The notes under the pieces: generated by a model
The model's database searches: none
What the model saw: only the letters and a program-made list of their open reading frames with translations
What the model was told of the DNA's origin: nothing
NCBI RefSeq assembly: GCF_007673095.1
Contig: NZ_VDYZ01000002.1
Span: 186,001 to 250,000 of the forward strand
Reading direction: 5' to 3'
Origin: Corynebacterium glyciniphilum AJ 3170
GTDB taxonomy: Bacteria > Actinomycetota > Actinomycetes > Mycobacteriales > Mycobacteriaceae
DNA: 64,000 nucleotides
Shown: piece by piece, positions 50,578 through 59,407 of the stretch
Numbering within the stretch: the first letter of the stretch is position 1
Layout: each line of letters opens with the position of its first letter
Program-made: the position numbers and the translations under genes

Positions 50578-50763
50578 GGCGGTAGATAGTGGCATCACCG
50601 GCCACCCCGACGGTAGAGCCGGACCACCAGGAGGTGAACCTGTGGACAACTTCGGACCGGATTCCGTGTCACTGTCCCCAGGCCCCGTGGACAACGCTCA
50701 CCACGAGAGGATGATATGAGACGCAGGGTAACGAACATAACTCCTGGGACGTATGGTGTAGAT

Positions 50764-51660
50764 GTGACTACGCCGCAGGGAGAACCACGCGAGCCGGACG
50801 ACACCCATGCCGAGAACACGCCCGTCGCCGAGCTGATCGAGTCCATCGCCACCGATTCCGGCGCGGACCCCTCAACCGTCCTCGCCGTCTTCGACCTGGA
50901 CAAGACGATCATCGACACCTCGGCGTCGATGGCCTACCGCAAACCCCTCGCCGAACGTGGACTGATCACCACCACCGACATGCTGCGCATGCTCATGATG
51001 CTGGGCAACTACATGATCAGCGGACACGACGACAACTCCCTGAACACCACCCGCGACACCCTGGTGGCCATGATCCGGGGGCGCAGCCAGGCCGATCTCG
51101 CCGACGTCGCACACGGCGCCCTGCAGGACGTCATCGTCCCCGTCATCTACTCCGAGGCCCGCACCCTCATCGCCCGGCACCACGCCCTGGGCCACCACGT
51201 CGCGATCATCACCGCCTCCGCCCGCGTCCTGGTGACCCCCATCGCCGACGAACTCGGCGCCGACCATCTCATCGCCACCGAACTCGACGTCGACGACGAC
51301 GGCCGGTTCACCGGCGAGGTCCCGTTCTTCTGCAAGGGTCCGGCCAAGGTGGAAGGGCTCCGCCGTCTCGCCGGGACGGAAGGCTACGACCTCTCCGTCA
51401 GCTACGCCTACACCGATTCAGCGACCGACCTCCCCCTGCTCGAAGCCGTCGGCCACCCCACCGCCGTGAACCCCGACCGTACCCTCCGCCGCGAAGCGAC
51501 CACCCGCGACTGGCCCATCGCCAGGTTCGGACGCACCGAACCGCTGTTCACACTTCCCGAGCACACCGGCGCCATCGCCGGGACATCCGCCGCTGTCGCC
51601 CTCGTCGGCACCGTCGCGGCAGGACTGCTGGTCTGGCTCCGGGGACGCGAGGACGAGTAG
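50764..51660 (+). CDS. HAD-IB family phosphatase with C-terminal membrane helix
   Basis: 298 residues. The HAD motif I is AVFDLDKTIIDTSAS, motif II IITASARVLV, motif III with Lys in FFCKGPAKVEGL, and motif IV YAYTDSATDLPLLEAVG, a SerB-like IB group. A final helix (TSAAVALVGTVAAGLLVWLRG) should anchor it to the membrane with the domain in the cytoplasm. The substrate is a small phosphate ester or phospholipid precursor, not determined. The start GTG 50764 has TATGGT 6 bases upstream (leaderless). It is divergent from the pilus operon, as Rv3661 is in M. tuberculosis. Confidence 0.88.
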   Translation: MTTPQGEPREPDDTHAENTPVAELIESIATDSGADPSTVLAVFDLDKTIIDTSASMAYRKPLAERGLITTTDMLRMLMMLGNYMISGHDDNSLNTTRDTLVAMIRGRSQADLADVAHGALQDVIVPVIYSEARTLIARHHALGHHVAIITASARVLVTPIADELGADHLIATELDVDDDGRFTGEVPFFCKGPAKVEGLRRLAGTEGYDLSVSYAYTDSATDLPLLEAVGHPTAVNPDRTLRREATTRDWPIARFGRTEPLFTLPEHTGAIAGTSAAVALVGTVAAGLLVWLRGREDE

Positions 51661-51763
51661 AAAGAGTACGGCTTCTCCCTCACCATGCAAGAGCCTCTGG
51701 CACAATAGCGTGGAGAACCAACCAGTAGGATCCGAGTTAGACCATCGACCAGGAGAGTGCGTA

Positions 51764-52270
51764 GTGAGCGACAAGAACAGCAACGGCCTGTTCACTGACC
51801 AGGACAGCTTCAACCCCAAGGTCAACTCCATCCCGCTGTCCGACGTGGACGCGCAGGCCGCAGGTCGTGGCGGCAGTATCGCCGACCTCGTGAAAGACGC
51901 CACCGCCCAGGTGTCCTCCCTGATCCGCTCCGAAGTGGAACTGGCCAAGACCGAGATCTCCGGCACCGCGAAGAAGGCCGGGATCGCCGTCGCCCTGTTC
52001 GGTGCCGCCGGCGTCGTGCTGGCCTACAGCTCCTTTTTCTTCTTCTTCTTCCTCGCGGAGCTGCTGGACAACTGGCTGCCCCGCTGGTCGGCGTTCCTCA
52101 TCGTCTTCGGCATCATGTTCGTCCTGGTGGCGCTCCTGGCACTCGTCGGCGTGAAATTCGTGAAGGGTGTCAAGAAACCACAGGCGACAATCGACTCCAT
52201 CAACGACCTGAAGTCCGTCGTCCCCTCCGGCAAGAACGACGCCACCGCAGACAACGGGATGTTCACCTAG
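51764..52270 (+). CDS. Actinobacterial holin-X/phage_holin_3_6-like membrane protein
   Basis: 168 residues from GTG 51764 (AGGAGA 7 bases upstream). Two helices, one very Phe-rich (SSFFFFFFLAEL) and one with FLIVFGIMFVLVALLALVGV, follow an amphipathic segment GGSIADLVKDATAQVSSLIRSEVELAKTEI that is characteristic of this family. Despite the family name these are chromosomal housekeeping-type membrane proteins of unknown role (Rv3669 position), not evidence of a prophage. The alpha/beta hydrolase starts 26 bases after it and is probably co-transcribed. Confidence 0.85.
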   Translation: MSDKNSNGLFTDQDSFNPKVNSIPLSDVDAQAAGRGGSIADLVKDATAQVSSLIRSEVELAKTEISGTAKKAGIAVALFGAAGVVLAYSSFFFFFFLAELLDNWLPRWSAFLIVFGIMFVLVALLALVGVKFVKGVKKPQATIDSINDLKSVVPSGKNDATADNGMFT

Positions 52271-52296
52271 CCCACTCGGGCGATCCCCTCTCTACG

Positions 52297-53220
52297 ATGA
52301 CCCCTCCCTCCGACGCGACGCACCGGTACATCCATACCCGGGGCATCCGGTTGCATGTCGTGCTCCAGGGCCCGGCCGATGCCCCGCTGGTTCTGCTCAT
52401 CCACGGCTTCGCCGGCGGCCACTTCGACTGGCGCGACCTCATGCCTGAGCTCTGCGACCCCACCGCCCCGCCGGTGCGTGTCGCCGCCGTCGACCTGCGT
52501 GGCTACGGCCGCTCAGACAAGACACCCCGCGGCTACGACCTGACCACCGCCGCCTCCGACATGTGCGGGGCCATCCGCGCGCTCGGGCACACCGACGCCC
52601 TCGTCGTCGGACACGGTGAAGGCGGTCTGATTGCCTGGACGATGGCCGCCCATGAGCCGCAACGTGTCCGCGGTATCGTCACCCTGGCCTCCGCTCACCC
52701 CCTGGTGCTCGCCCGGTCTGTCCTCCTGCACCCTGTATCCCAGTGGCCACGGGTGCGCGCCTCGCTCTACGCCCAACTCCCCCGCCTCCCCGAACGTGCA
52801 CTGCGCAGGAACGGGTCTGCTGCCGTGGCCACCTCCTTCCGCCACCAGGTGGCACCCGGATTCCGTGGTACCGACAGGTGCCGGGACCACGAAGAGCTCC
52901 GCCGTGAGGCGATGCAGATCGACAAGGTCGCACACCTGTCCTGTGAATACCGGCGCTGGACCCTGCGCAGCCGGCTGCGGCCCGAGGGCGGCGACTTCAA
53001 CCGGACGTTCCCCGCCCGTACCGAGGCCCCCGCCGTCTGCGTCGACGGGTCGATGGACCCCGCCTACTCCCGTCGGATCGCGCGGCGCTCGGCTGCCCGG
53101 GGCGCTGAGGGGTCGAGATCGGAGCTCCTCTACGGCGTCGGCCACTTCCCCCACATCGAGGATCCCCCGGCTGTGGCGGCGATCATCCGCGCCGTTTCCC
53201 GGCGCGATCAGGAGCACTAG
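52297..53220 (+). CDS. Alpha/beta hydrolase (EphE-like) lacking the usual nucleophile
   Basis: 307 residues. The fold is clear: oxyanion motif HGFAGGHFDW, DLRGYGRSD, and late GVGHFPHIEDP with the catalytic His and DGSMDPAYS with a possible acid. The nucleophile elbow, however, reads VVGHGEGG, with Gly107 where epoxide hydrolases have Asp and esterases Ser. It may be a pseudoenzyme or use another mechanism. It sits at the place of mycobacterial ephE (Rv3670). The 3' end overlaps the convergent esterase gene by 38 bases. Confidence 0.82.
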   Translation: MTPPSDATHRYIHTRGIRLHVVLQGPADAPLVLLIHGFAGGHFDWRDLMPELCDPTAPPVRVAAVDLRGYGRSDKTPRGYDLTTAASDMCGAIRALGHTDALVVGHGEGGLIAWTMAAHEPQRVRGIVTLASAHPLVLARSVLLHPVSQWPRVRASLYAQLPRLPERALRRNGSAAVATSFRHQVAPGFRGTDRCRDHEELRREAMQIDKVAHLSCEYRRWTLRSRLRPEGGDFNRTFPARTEAPAVCVDGSMDPAYSRRIARRSAARGAEGSRSELLYGVGHFPHIEDPPAVAAIIRAVSRRDQEH

Positions 53221-54073
53221 GCGGCAGTACCCGGTCGAGCACCTCAGCCTGGGGGAAATCCAGGTGGGCGACTCCGGGCAGGGTGTGGAGCTCGACATCA
53301 TCGGCACCTGCCGCGCGGTGCCAGGCGGAGCCTTCTGCGGCTGCGCTGAGAGCATCGAAGCCGTCGATGCTGCGCGTTCCGTCATCAAGGTCCCCGACGT
53401 ACCACCGCAGCGGAACTGTGATCGGTTCGGCACCGGAGTCAGGTGTCTCCTCCGGCGCCCCGCCTCCCGCCATCAGCACCGCCCCGCCGGACACCAGTTC
53501 CCGGGCGCTACGCAGAACACCGTAACTGAGCATCTCGGCCCCTCCCGAGTACCCCGACCACCAGACGTTGTCCGGATCCAGCCCGTATTCGCCGTGTACG
53601 CGGTCATCGACCAGAGCGGTCAACCAACGGAGATTCCTGTCGAGCGTGCGCCACCACGTTTCCCCGCGACGGTGATCCGGGGTACGGGGCGCGATGAGGA
53701 CCATGTTGCGGGACGCCGCCACCTGTGCGATCTCGGTCAGCGTGGGCTCTCCCCCGTCGCCACCGTCCCCGTCGAGGTCGAACTCTCCCGCGCCGTCGCC
53801 GTGCAGGTGGACGAGCACGCCCCTCGGCGGACCAGAACCGTCAGAACCGTCAGAACCGTCCAGGTCGGCGACCTCTCCGCAGCTGTAGGTGTAGACCTGG
53901 CTGCTGCGTCCTTTGTGGCGGAACTCGCTGATGTCGGGATGACAGGTACCGTCATCCCTCCCGTCACGCACCAGCGCGGGTGTGAGCACGGCGGCACCGA
54001 CTGCCGTGGCAGCCAGGACGGCGGAACCCCGTCTCCACCAGTGACGCTTCTTGCTGTCGGGTTCACGTGTCAC
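53183..54073 (-). CDS. Secreted alpha/beta-hydrolase (esterase-like)
   Basis: 296 residues from GTG 54073. A basic N-terminus (KKRHWWRRGS) and one hydrophobic helix (AVLAATAVGAAVLTPALV) give a signal anchor or signal peptide. After a Cys pair (GTCHPD, YTYSCGE) and an Asp/Gly/Ser repeat linker come LVHLHGDGAGEFD (oxyanion), WWSGYSGGAEML (nucleophile Ser) and GVAHLDFPQAE (His), as in feruloyl esterase/PHB-depolymerase-like proteins. The substrate is unknown. It is upstream of no clear partner; the marP-containing operon ends 35 bases from its start. Confidence 0.78.
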   Translation of the reverse strand: MTREPDSKKRHWWRRGSAVLAATAVGAAVLTPALVRDGRDDGTCHPDISEFRHKGRSSQVYTYSCGEVADLDGSDGSDGSGPPRGVLVHLHGDGAGEFDLDGDGGDGGEPTLTEIAQVAASRNMVLIAPRTPDHRRGETWWRTLDRNLRWLTALVDDRVHGEYGLDPDNVWWSGYSGGAEMLSYGVLRSARELVSGGAVLMAGGGAPEETPDSGAEPITVPLRWYVGDLDDGTRSIDGFDALSAAAEGSAWHRAAGADDVELHTLPGVAHLDFPQAEVLDRVLPPSAPDRAGKRRG

Positions 54074-54107
54074 GCCGTCAAGTCTAGACAGTCCGCCTGC
54101 CCCCGGC

Positions 54108-55304
54108 TCAGCTGACCACGCACTTCTGCGTGTCCACCGGGCCGCGGTAGGACGCGATGTCCCCGACATGGGAGAGGACTTCATTCTTCGTCAGGGCGTA
54201 TCCGGTGTCAGAGTCCCCGACGGCGGCACCGAAGACGAGCCCCAGGACACGACCGTCCCTGTCGAGCAGGGGGCCGCCCGAATTACCCTGTACCACGGTC
54301 CCGCGCAGCGTGTAGGCTTCACGGTCCACGCGCGTGTCCGCGTAGATGTCGGGTCCGGAGACCGTGAACATCTCCCGGATACGTGCCGGAGTGGCCTGGA
54401 AGGGGCCGCCGAGCGGGAATCCCATGACGATGGCGTCGTCATTCTGCGCGGCAGGGCCGTCAGCCCAGTCCAGCGGCGGGAGCGTCGCCCCGTCCGTGAT
54501 ACGGATCAGGGCGATGTCCTCCGACGGGTTGTAGTAGACGACCTCTCCTTCAGCGTCACCGTCCACGGTCTCCAGCGCGACCCGGCCGGTACCGGCGACA
54601 ACGTGGGCGTTCGTCATGACCAGGTCCGGCTCGACGGCGAAACCGGATCCCTGCAGGATCCGGCTGCACTGCTCGGCCTCACCCAGCACACGCACCAGCG
54701 ACGGACGGGTCTCTGCGACGACAGGAGTGTCCGCCAGCGCGGTGTCCGGCGCGTCCACCTCGGCAGAGGGGACGTCATCGAACGGATCGGTGATCACGGG
54801 GAACCCGGAGTCGCTGAAGAACGACGCCGTCTGCTGCGGGAGCGCCTCCAGCCACGACGGCGCGATGTCGCTGACTCCCGACAGGATCGACGAGCCGCGC
54901 ACCGACTTGCCCAGGTCACCGGAGTTGTTGCCGGCCACCGGAACGACGATCAGCCAGACCACGACCACCGTGGTGACGACCTGTACAAGCGCCCCGACCA
55001 CGGAGTCTGCGCGCAGGGCCACCCGGGTGCGGATGAGATCACGCAGGCGTCCACCGATCACCGATCCGAGCGTGTACCCGATCACGACGGACCCGGCGAC
55101 GACGGCGAGCGCGGCGAGGAACCGCTGGGTGTCGCCGTCGACGTAGCCCATCACCCACGGCAGGATCCGCAGGCCCAGCACACCGCCACCGAGCACGCCG
55201 ACCAGTGACAGCAGGGCGGAGAAGCCCCCCTGCCGCCAGCCGGACAGCAGGGCGAACAGTGCGATGACGACCAGGGCGACATCGACGATGACCGAACCGC
55301 TCAT
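54108..55304 (-). CDS. marP: MarP-like membrane serine protease
   Basis: 398 residues. Four N-terminal helices of the CvpA/colicin V type are followed by a periplasmic trypsin-like domain with the triad His in VMTNAHVVAG, Asp in SEDIALIRI and Ser in QGNSGGPLLD. Two Cys (about 210 and close to the C-terminus) probably form the disulfide seen in M. tuberculosis MarP (Rv3671c), which is needed for acid and oxidative stress resistance. The ATG overlaps the NUDIX gene stop by 4 bases (ATGA); it is the last gene of a four-gene operon. Confidence 0.92.
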   Translation of the reverse strand: MSGSVIVDVALVVIALFALLSGWRQGGFSALLSLVGVLGGGVLGLRILPWVMGYVDGDTQRFLAALAVVAGSVVIGYTLGSVIGGRLRDLIRTRVALRADSVVGALVQVVTTVVVVWLIVVPVAGNNSGDLGKSVRGSSILSGVSDIAPSWLEALPQQTASFFSDSGFPVITDPFDDVPSAEVDAPDTALADTPVVAETRPSLVRVLGEAEQCSRILQGSGFAVEPDLVMTNAHVVAGTGRVALETVDGDAEGEVVYYNPSEDIALIRITDGATLPPLDWADGPAAQNDDAIVMGFPLGGPFQATPARIREMFTVSGPDIYADTRVDREAYTLRGTVVQGNSGGPLLDRDGRVLGLVFGAAVGDSDTGYALTKNEVLSHVGDIASYRGPVDTQKCVVS

Positions 55305-56170
55305 CGGGGTTCCTTCCCGTTCTCGCCGTTGTCGTTCCCGAGTTCACCGCCGAGGCGGTCACCGAGGACCGCCGGGGCGAGGTTCTCACCGTTGCGGGAC
55401 GCCTCCAGCGCCGCAAACAGGTCACCCACCTCGGGAGGTTGCCCGTCGGTCCACGGATCCTCCCAGACCTGGTCCCATCCGGCTATCTGCAGCAGGGCGT
55501 CCACGACGCCACCGGTGAACCCCCACAGGAGATAGCCGTCTACGTCGAAGGCCGGGCCGTGCCAGCCGAGGAACCCGATCCGGCTGCGGAGGGCGGGCTC
55601 CGCCAGGCGGGCCACCGGGTACGCCCGCACCCAGTCCGACTCCTGGGTCGCCGGGTGCACCGGGCCCGGAGTCCGCCACCAGGCGATGACGGGGATGACC
55701 GCGTGGTTCGTCCGGTCGATGTACAACGGGTCCATCACCGTCACAGGGACAACCGAGGCAGGATCGAGGGCGGTCTCCTCGACCGCTTCGCGCACGGCGG
55801 TCTCCACCGGGCCCGCGTCCTGGGGCTCACGACGGCCCCCGGGGAAGGCGATCTGCCCGGAGTGGGTGCGCATCCTGGGGTTACGGTGGGTCAGCAGGAC
55901 GGTCTTCTCCCCTGTCTCGTCCTCGCCGAGCAGCACGAGCACTGCGGAGTACCGGGGCGGGGTGCCGTCCGGGCCGGTGTCGGGGACGGTCCGTGCCGGC
56001 TCGCTGAAGATTCCCGCCGCGGCGTCCTCCCCGGCGTCCGTACGTGCTGCCCTGACAAGGGCGCGGACCCATCCGGGCAGGTCAGCGGGAATCCCCGGCT
56101 GTGTCTGGGCGGCATCCAGCCAGTCCTGCAGTGAGTGGTCCCTGTCCGGGGACCCGGTGGGTCGGTTCAT
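55301..56170 (-). CDS. NUDIX hydrolase, CoA pyrophosphatase type
   Basis: 289 residues. The NUDIX box is spread over GQIAFPGGRREPQDAGPVETAVREAVEETAL, with the CoA-type lead-in LLTHRNPRMRTHSGQIAFPGG. It would hydrolyse CoA or its oxidised forms to 4'-phosphopantetheine and adenosine 3',5'-bisphosphate. The N-terminal 60 residues are helical, and the end is Asn/Glu-rich. It overlaps both neighbours by 4 bases, so it is translated in step with the TlpA-like and MarP genes, as at Rv3671c-Rv3673c. Confidence 0.9.
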   Translation of the reverse strand: MNRPTGSPDRDHSLQDWLDAAQTQPGIPADLPGWVRALVRAARTDAGEDAAAGIFSEPARTVPDTGPDGTPPRYSAVLVLLGEDETGEKTVLLTHRNPRMRTHSGQIAFPGGRREPQDAGPVETAVREAVEETALDPASVVPVTVMDPLYIDRTNHAVIPVIAWWRTPGPVHPATQESDWVRAYPVARLAEPALRSRIGFLGWHGPAFDVDGYLLWGFTGGVVDALLQIAGWDQVWEDPWTDGQPPEVGDLFAALEASRNGENLAPAVLGDRLGGELGNDNGENGKEPR

Positions 56171-56910
56171 GAGTTCCCCATACTACGTGCCATCAGCTCT
56201 TCCACCTGCTCCACGGAGGTCAGTTCGCCGGGGTGCATCTCCAGACGCGAACCGTCGGCGCCGTAGATCACCGACAAGGGGACGACGGCCGGCAGCGACG
56301 CCGCAGCGGCGACGGCTCCGGTCGAATCCTGGAAACTCGCGATCCGGACGCCCAGGTCAGCCAGGAGATCCACACCAGCCTGCCCACGTTCGTTGGCGTG
56401 CACACCGACGATGTTCCACTCCGGATGCTTCTCAGCGACCTCCTGGAGCACCGGCAGTTCCTGTCGGCACGGGCCACACCACCACGCCCAGACATTGACG
56501 AGGGTCGGGCGTCCCGAGGCGAGTTCGGCCACCGATGCGGTGGATTCCCCTCCTCCGTCCGTCAGACACGGCAGGACGACGTCGTCGAGCTCGGCGTCCT
56601 GTGCCACCGGAACACTGCCGTCCGGCGACGGACAGGACATGCGCTGGCCTGCCGGAACATCGTAGGACGTGTCGGCCGGGTCCGGTGGCGTGGAGTCGTC
56701 CGGTGCCGGTTCCACGGATCCGGGCGGGACGGAGGACGTCGGCGCCACCGGGGTCGTCGCGTCGTCCCCACCGGTCAGCGAGATGATCATCGGCACGGCG
56801 GCAACTGCCACACCGACGACGACCACCACGACCAGCAGGACCGTGCGCAACCGCGAACCCGCGGCGTCGGGACGGCCTGGAGTCTGACCCGTCTCCTCGG
56901 AGCCGGTCAC
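56167..56910 (-). CDS. TlpA-like membrane-anchored thioredoxin
   Basis: 247 residues from GTG 56910, which overlaps the nth stop (GTGA). One anchor helix ([19 protein letters not shown]) and a Pro/Thr/Ser/Asp linker precede a thioredoxin fold with active site [11 protein letters not shown] and cis-Pro region [11 protein letters not shown] further Cys pair (about Cys91 and Cys119) lies before the domain. It is extracytoplasmic and should reduce or oxidise exported proteins, perhaps the disulfide of MarP encoded in the same operon (inference). M. tuberculosis Rv3673c is its positional counterpart. Confidence 0.9.
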   Translation of the reverse strand: MTGSEETGQTPGRPDAAGSRLRTVLLVVVVVVGVAVAAVPMIISLTGGDDATTPVAPTSSVPPGSVEPAPDDSTPPDPADTSYDVPAGQRMSCPSPDGSVPVAQDAELDDVVLPCLTDGGGESTASVAELASGRPTLVNVWAWWCGPCRQELPVLQEVAEKHPEWNIVGVHANERGQAGVDLLADLGVRIASFQDSTGAVAAAASLPAVVPLSVIYGADGSRLEMHPGELTSVEQVEELMARSMGNS

Positions 56911-57647
56911 GCCTGCACTCCTGCCCGGTCCCCGGCTCCGGATGACGGGCATTTGGGCGCCAGGACGCAACTGGCGCAGTCGGGTCGGCGGGAATGGCAC
57001 ACACGCCGACCGTGGAAGATCAACCGGTGCGAGAACATCGTCCACTCCTTCTTCTCCACCATCGCGGTGATTTCCCTCTCCACGGCGACGGCGTCGGTCT
57101 GCGTGGTCAGTCCCAGCCTGCGGACAACCCGCCCGACGTGGGTGTCCACCGGGAAGCCCGGCACGTTGAAGGCATTGCCCAGCACGACATTCGCCGTCTT
57201 GCGGCCCACACCGGGCAGGGCGACGAGTTCCGGCATCGTGCCGGGCACCTCACCGCCGTGTTCGTCGCACAGTGCGGTCCCCAGACCGATGAGACTCGAC
57301 GCCTTGTTCCGGAAGAAACCCGTCGGGCGGATGAGCTCCTCCAGCCGCTCCCGGTCGGCACCGGCGTAGGCGGCTGCGTCCGGGAATTCCCGGAACAGTT
57401 CCGGAGTGACCTGGTTGACGCGTCTGTCCGTGCACTGCGCGGACAACACCGTCGCGACAAGGAGTTCGAGCGGCGTGGAGTAGTCGAGCTCGCAGTGCGC
57501 GTCCGGGTACTCCTGCGCCAGGGTCCTGTTGACCCAGCGGGTCCGACGGGTCAACGCCAGCGGACTCTCACCGGACGGACGGTGACGGGCGGCGGAGTGT
57601 GAAGACCCTGAGGACCGAGAGGATTGGGAGGAGGATGTGTCGACCAT
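56907..57647 (-). CDS. nth: Endonuclease III
   Basis: 246 residues. The helix-hairpin-helix [17 protein letters not shown] contains the catalytic Lys, the Asp is in [14 protein letters not shown], and the [4Fe-4S] cluster Cys set is [17 protein letters not shown]. It removes oxidised pyrimidines and nicks the strand. A Ser-rich start of about 25 residues ([13 protein letters not shown]) precedes the core and may be dispensable. It is the first gene of the operon with the TlpA-like, NUDIX and MarP genes, and divergent from glxR. Confidence 0.95.
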   Translation of the reverse strand: MVDTSSSQSSRSSGSSHSAARHRPSGESPLALTRRTRWVNRTLAQEYPDAHCELDYSTPLELLVATVLSAQCTDRRVNQVTPELFREFPDAAAYAGADRERLEELIRPTGFFRNKASSLIGLGTALCDEHGGEVPGTMPELVALPGVGRKTANVVLGNAFNVPGFPVDTHVGRVVRRLGLTTQTDAVAVEREITAMVEKKEWTMFSHRLIFHGRRVCHSRRPDCASCVLAPKCPSSGAGDRAGVQA

Positions 57648-57826
57648 GGTGGAGACAGTCTAACCCGCGTTCCACAGAACATGCCCCCTACGCTGTATTG
57701 TGTGGAGTGACCCTTTTCGGGGGCCGGTGTGACCAACCCGTCACCGTCGGCCAGAGCATCGCCAGCACCGCCAGCTTGCCACCGAACAGCAGACAAACAG
57801 TACCAAGACCAGGAGTCAGACGAGTA

Positions 57827-58510
57827 ATGGGTGAAGTACCTGAGATCCTGTCTCGCGCCGGAATTTTCCAGGGTGTCGAGGCCACCGCGGTCAACGCACT
57901 CATCGAGCAGTTGGAGTCGGTGACGTTCCCACGAGGCACCACCATCTTCGACGAGGGTGAACCGGGCGACCGCCTCTACATCATCATCAGCGGCAAGGTG
58001 AAGCTGGCCCGGCACGCGCCGGACGGCCGGGAGAACCTGCTGACGATCATGGGACCGTCCGACATGTTCGGTGAGCTGTCCATCTTCGATCCGGGGCCCC
58101 GCACCTCCGCGGCCGTGTGTGTCACCGAGATGACCGCCGCCACGATGGACTCCCAGATGTTGCATGACTGGATTTCGGCCCATCCCGAGATCTCCGAACA
58201 GCTGCTCCGGGTACTGGCCCGGCGTCTGCGCCGTACGAACAACACGTTGGCGGACCTGATCTTCACCGACGTCCCGGGGCGCGTGGCCAAGGCACTGCTG
58301 CAGCTGGCCAACCGGTTCGGCGTCCAGGAGGGAGGTGCGCTACGTGTCCACCACGACCTGACCCAGGAAGAGATCGCGCAACTCGTCGGCGCGTCGCGGG
58401 AGACGGTCAACAAGGCCCTGGCCGAGTTCGCCCACCGCGGCTGGATCCGCCTGGAAGGCAAGTCGGTGCTGATCTCCGACACCGAGCGACTGGCCAAGCG
58501 CGCCCGCTGA
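57827..58510 (+). CDS. glxR: CRP/FNR-family cAMP-responsive global regulator GlxR
   Basis: 227 residues, the same length as C. glutamicum GlxR. The cAMP pocket holds [17 protein letters not shown] with the phosphate-binding Arg-Thr/Ser set. The helix-turn-helix is [24 protein letters not shown], where RETVNK contacts the TGTGA half-site. It controls carbon, respiration and cell-envelope genes genome-wide. The start is ATG 57827 ([14 protein letters not shown]). The upstream region of about 180 bases contains TGTGACC and TGTGTGGAG elements, but I do not find a full TGTGA-N6-TCACA site. The gene ends in an unusually long hairpin terminator. Confidence 0.97.
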   Translation: MGEVPEILSRAGIFQGVEATAVNALIEQLESVTFPRGTTIFDEGEPGDRLYIIISGKVKLARHAPDGRENLLTIMGPSDMFGELSIFDPGPRTSAAVCVTEMTAATMDSQMLHDWISAHPEISEQLLRVLARRLRRTNNTLADLIFTDVPGRVAKALLQLANRFGVQEGGALRVHHDLTQEEIAQLVGASRETVNKALAEFAHRGWIRLEGKSVLISDTERLAKRAR

Positions 58511-58538
58511 CCCCACCCTTCCCGGCGGCTCCCGTCTC

Positions 58539-58614
58539 AGCGTGAGTTTCCGTCCCGATTTCCCGCCCCGGTGACACCGGCGCACGGGAAACGGGCCGGA
58601 AGCTCACGCTTTTT
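58539..58614 (+). terminator. Very long hairpin terminator of glxR
   Basis: AGCGTGAG...TTTCCCG (58539-58565) pairs with CGGGAAAC...CTCACGCT (58585-58610) over about 25 bp with few mismatches, has an inner CCGGTG/CACCGG, and is followed by TTTTT. Confidence 0.8.
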
Positions 58615-58742
58615 GCCGTCCACGGGCTACCGGATCCTTGTGAATCAGGTGCCAGAATCCGTCGCCACAGCGCCGTTGAGCCGACCGATCTTGGCACCTG
58701 AATGACACTGCCGTACCTCTGGTTCTCAACTCTCCGGAAAAG

Positions 58743-58766
58743 TAGGTAGACTGATCTGGCTACCTA
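58743..58766. promoter_or_regulatory. Likely TetR operator
   Basis: TAGGTAG, 10-base spacer, CTACCTA: perfect 7-bp arms in the promoter region of the TetR gene, 30 bases before its start. Probably autoregulatory for the regulator and the transporter after it. Confidence 0.65.
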
Positions 58767-58795
58767 ACTGTCCGTGGACGACCGAGGAGATCAGC

Positions 58796-59407
58796 GTGCC
58801 GGAGACCCGACGCCGCCCTGCCCGCGAGCGAATTCTCGCCGCAGCCACAGAACTGTTCTACGAGCGGGGAATCGCCGCAACGGGCATCGACACCGTCGTC
58901 GCCCATGCCGGCGTCGCCCGTAAGAGCCTGTACAACAACTTCTCGTCGAAGGACGACCTCATCGCCGCCTTCATCGACCAACGCCACCACCAGTGGCTCG
59001 GCCTCTACCACGACCGTCTCCGGGACGCAGGCCCCACACCGGCAGGCCGGGCCCTCGCCGTGTTCGACGCCTACACCGACCACGCCGAGGCCGACGGTCA
59101 GCGCTTCCGCGGCTGCGGGCTCCTCAACAGTGCCGCCGAGTTCCCGGCCGGCTCGCCACCGCGTGTCCAGGTGAGCAGGCACAAGCAGGAGGTCGAAGAT
59201 CTCCTGCTGGCGGCACTGAAACCGGGCCCCCTGACCGAGGACACCGAAGACGCGGTCGGCGTCACTGCCGGGCACCTCTCCTTCCTGCTGGAGGGCGCCA
59301 TGACACGCTCGGGGCTGGACGGCACGACAGAGCATCTGCGTCGCGCGCGTGACCTTGCCGAGGAGATCGTCCGGCGGGCGACGACCGGTTCCCCCGACGC
59401 CGTATGA
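58796..59407 (+). CDS. TetR/AcrR-family regulator
   Basis: 203 residues from GTG 58796 (GAGGAG 7 bases upstream). The N-terminal helix-turn-helix is ARERILAAATELFYERGIAATGIDTVVAHAGVARKSLYNNFSSKDDLIAAFI, followed by an all-helical ligand domain with RFRGCGLLNSAAEFP, typical of the YxaF/LmrA-like subgroup. The stop overlaps the start of the EamA transporter gene (ATGA), so both are made together, and it probably represses that transporter until an inducer binds. Confidence 0.92.
   Translation: MPETRRRPARERILAAATELFYERGIAATGIDTVVAHAGVARKSLYNNFSSKDDLIAAFIDQRHHQWLGLYHDRLRDAGPTPAGRALAVFDAYTDHAEADGQRFRGCGLLNSAAEFPAGSPPRVQVSRHKQEVEDLLLAALKPGPLTEDTEDAVGVTAGHLSFLLEGAMTRSGLDGTTEHLRRARDLAEEIVRRATTGSPDAV

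Noticed and set aside
51764..52270. Prophage remnant because of the holin-like family name
   Set aside because: No phage genes, integrase or att repeats lie nearby; the family is a normal chromosomal membrane protein in actinobacteria.
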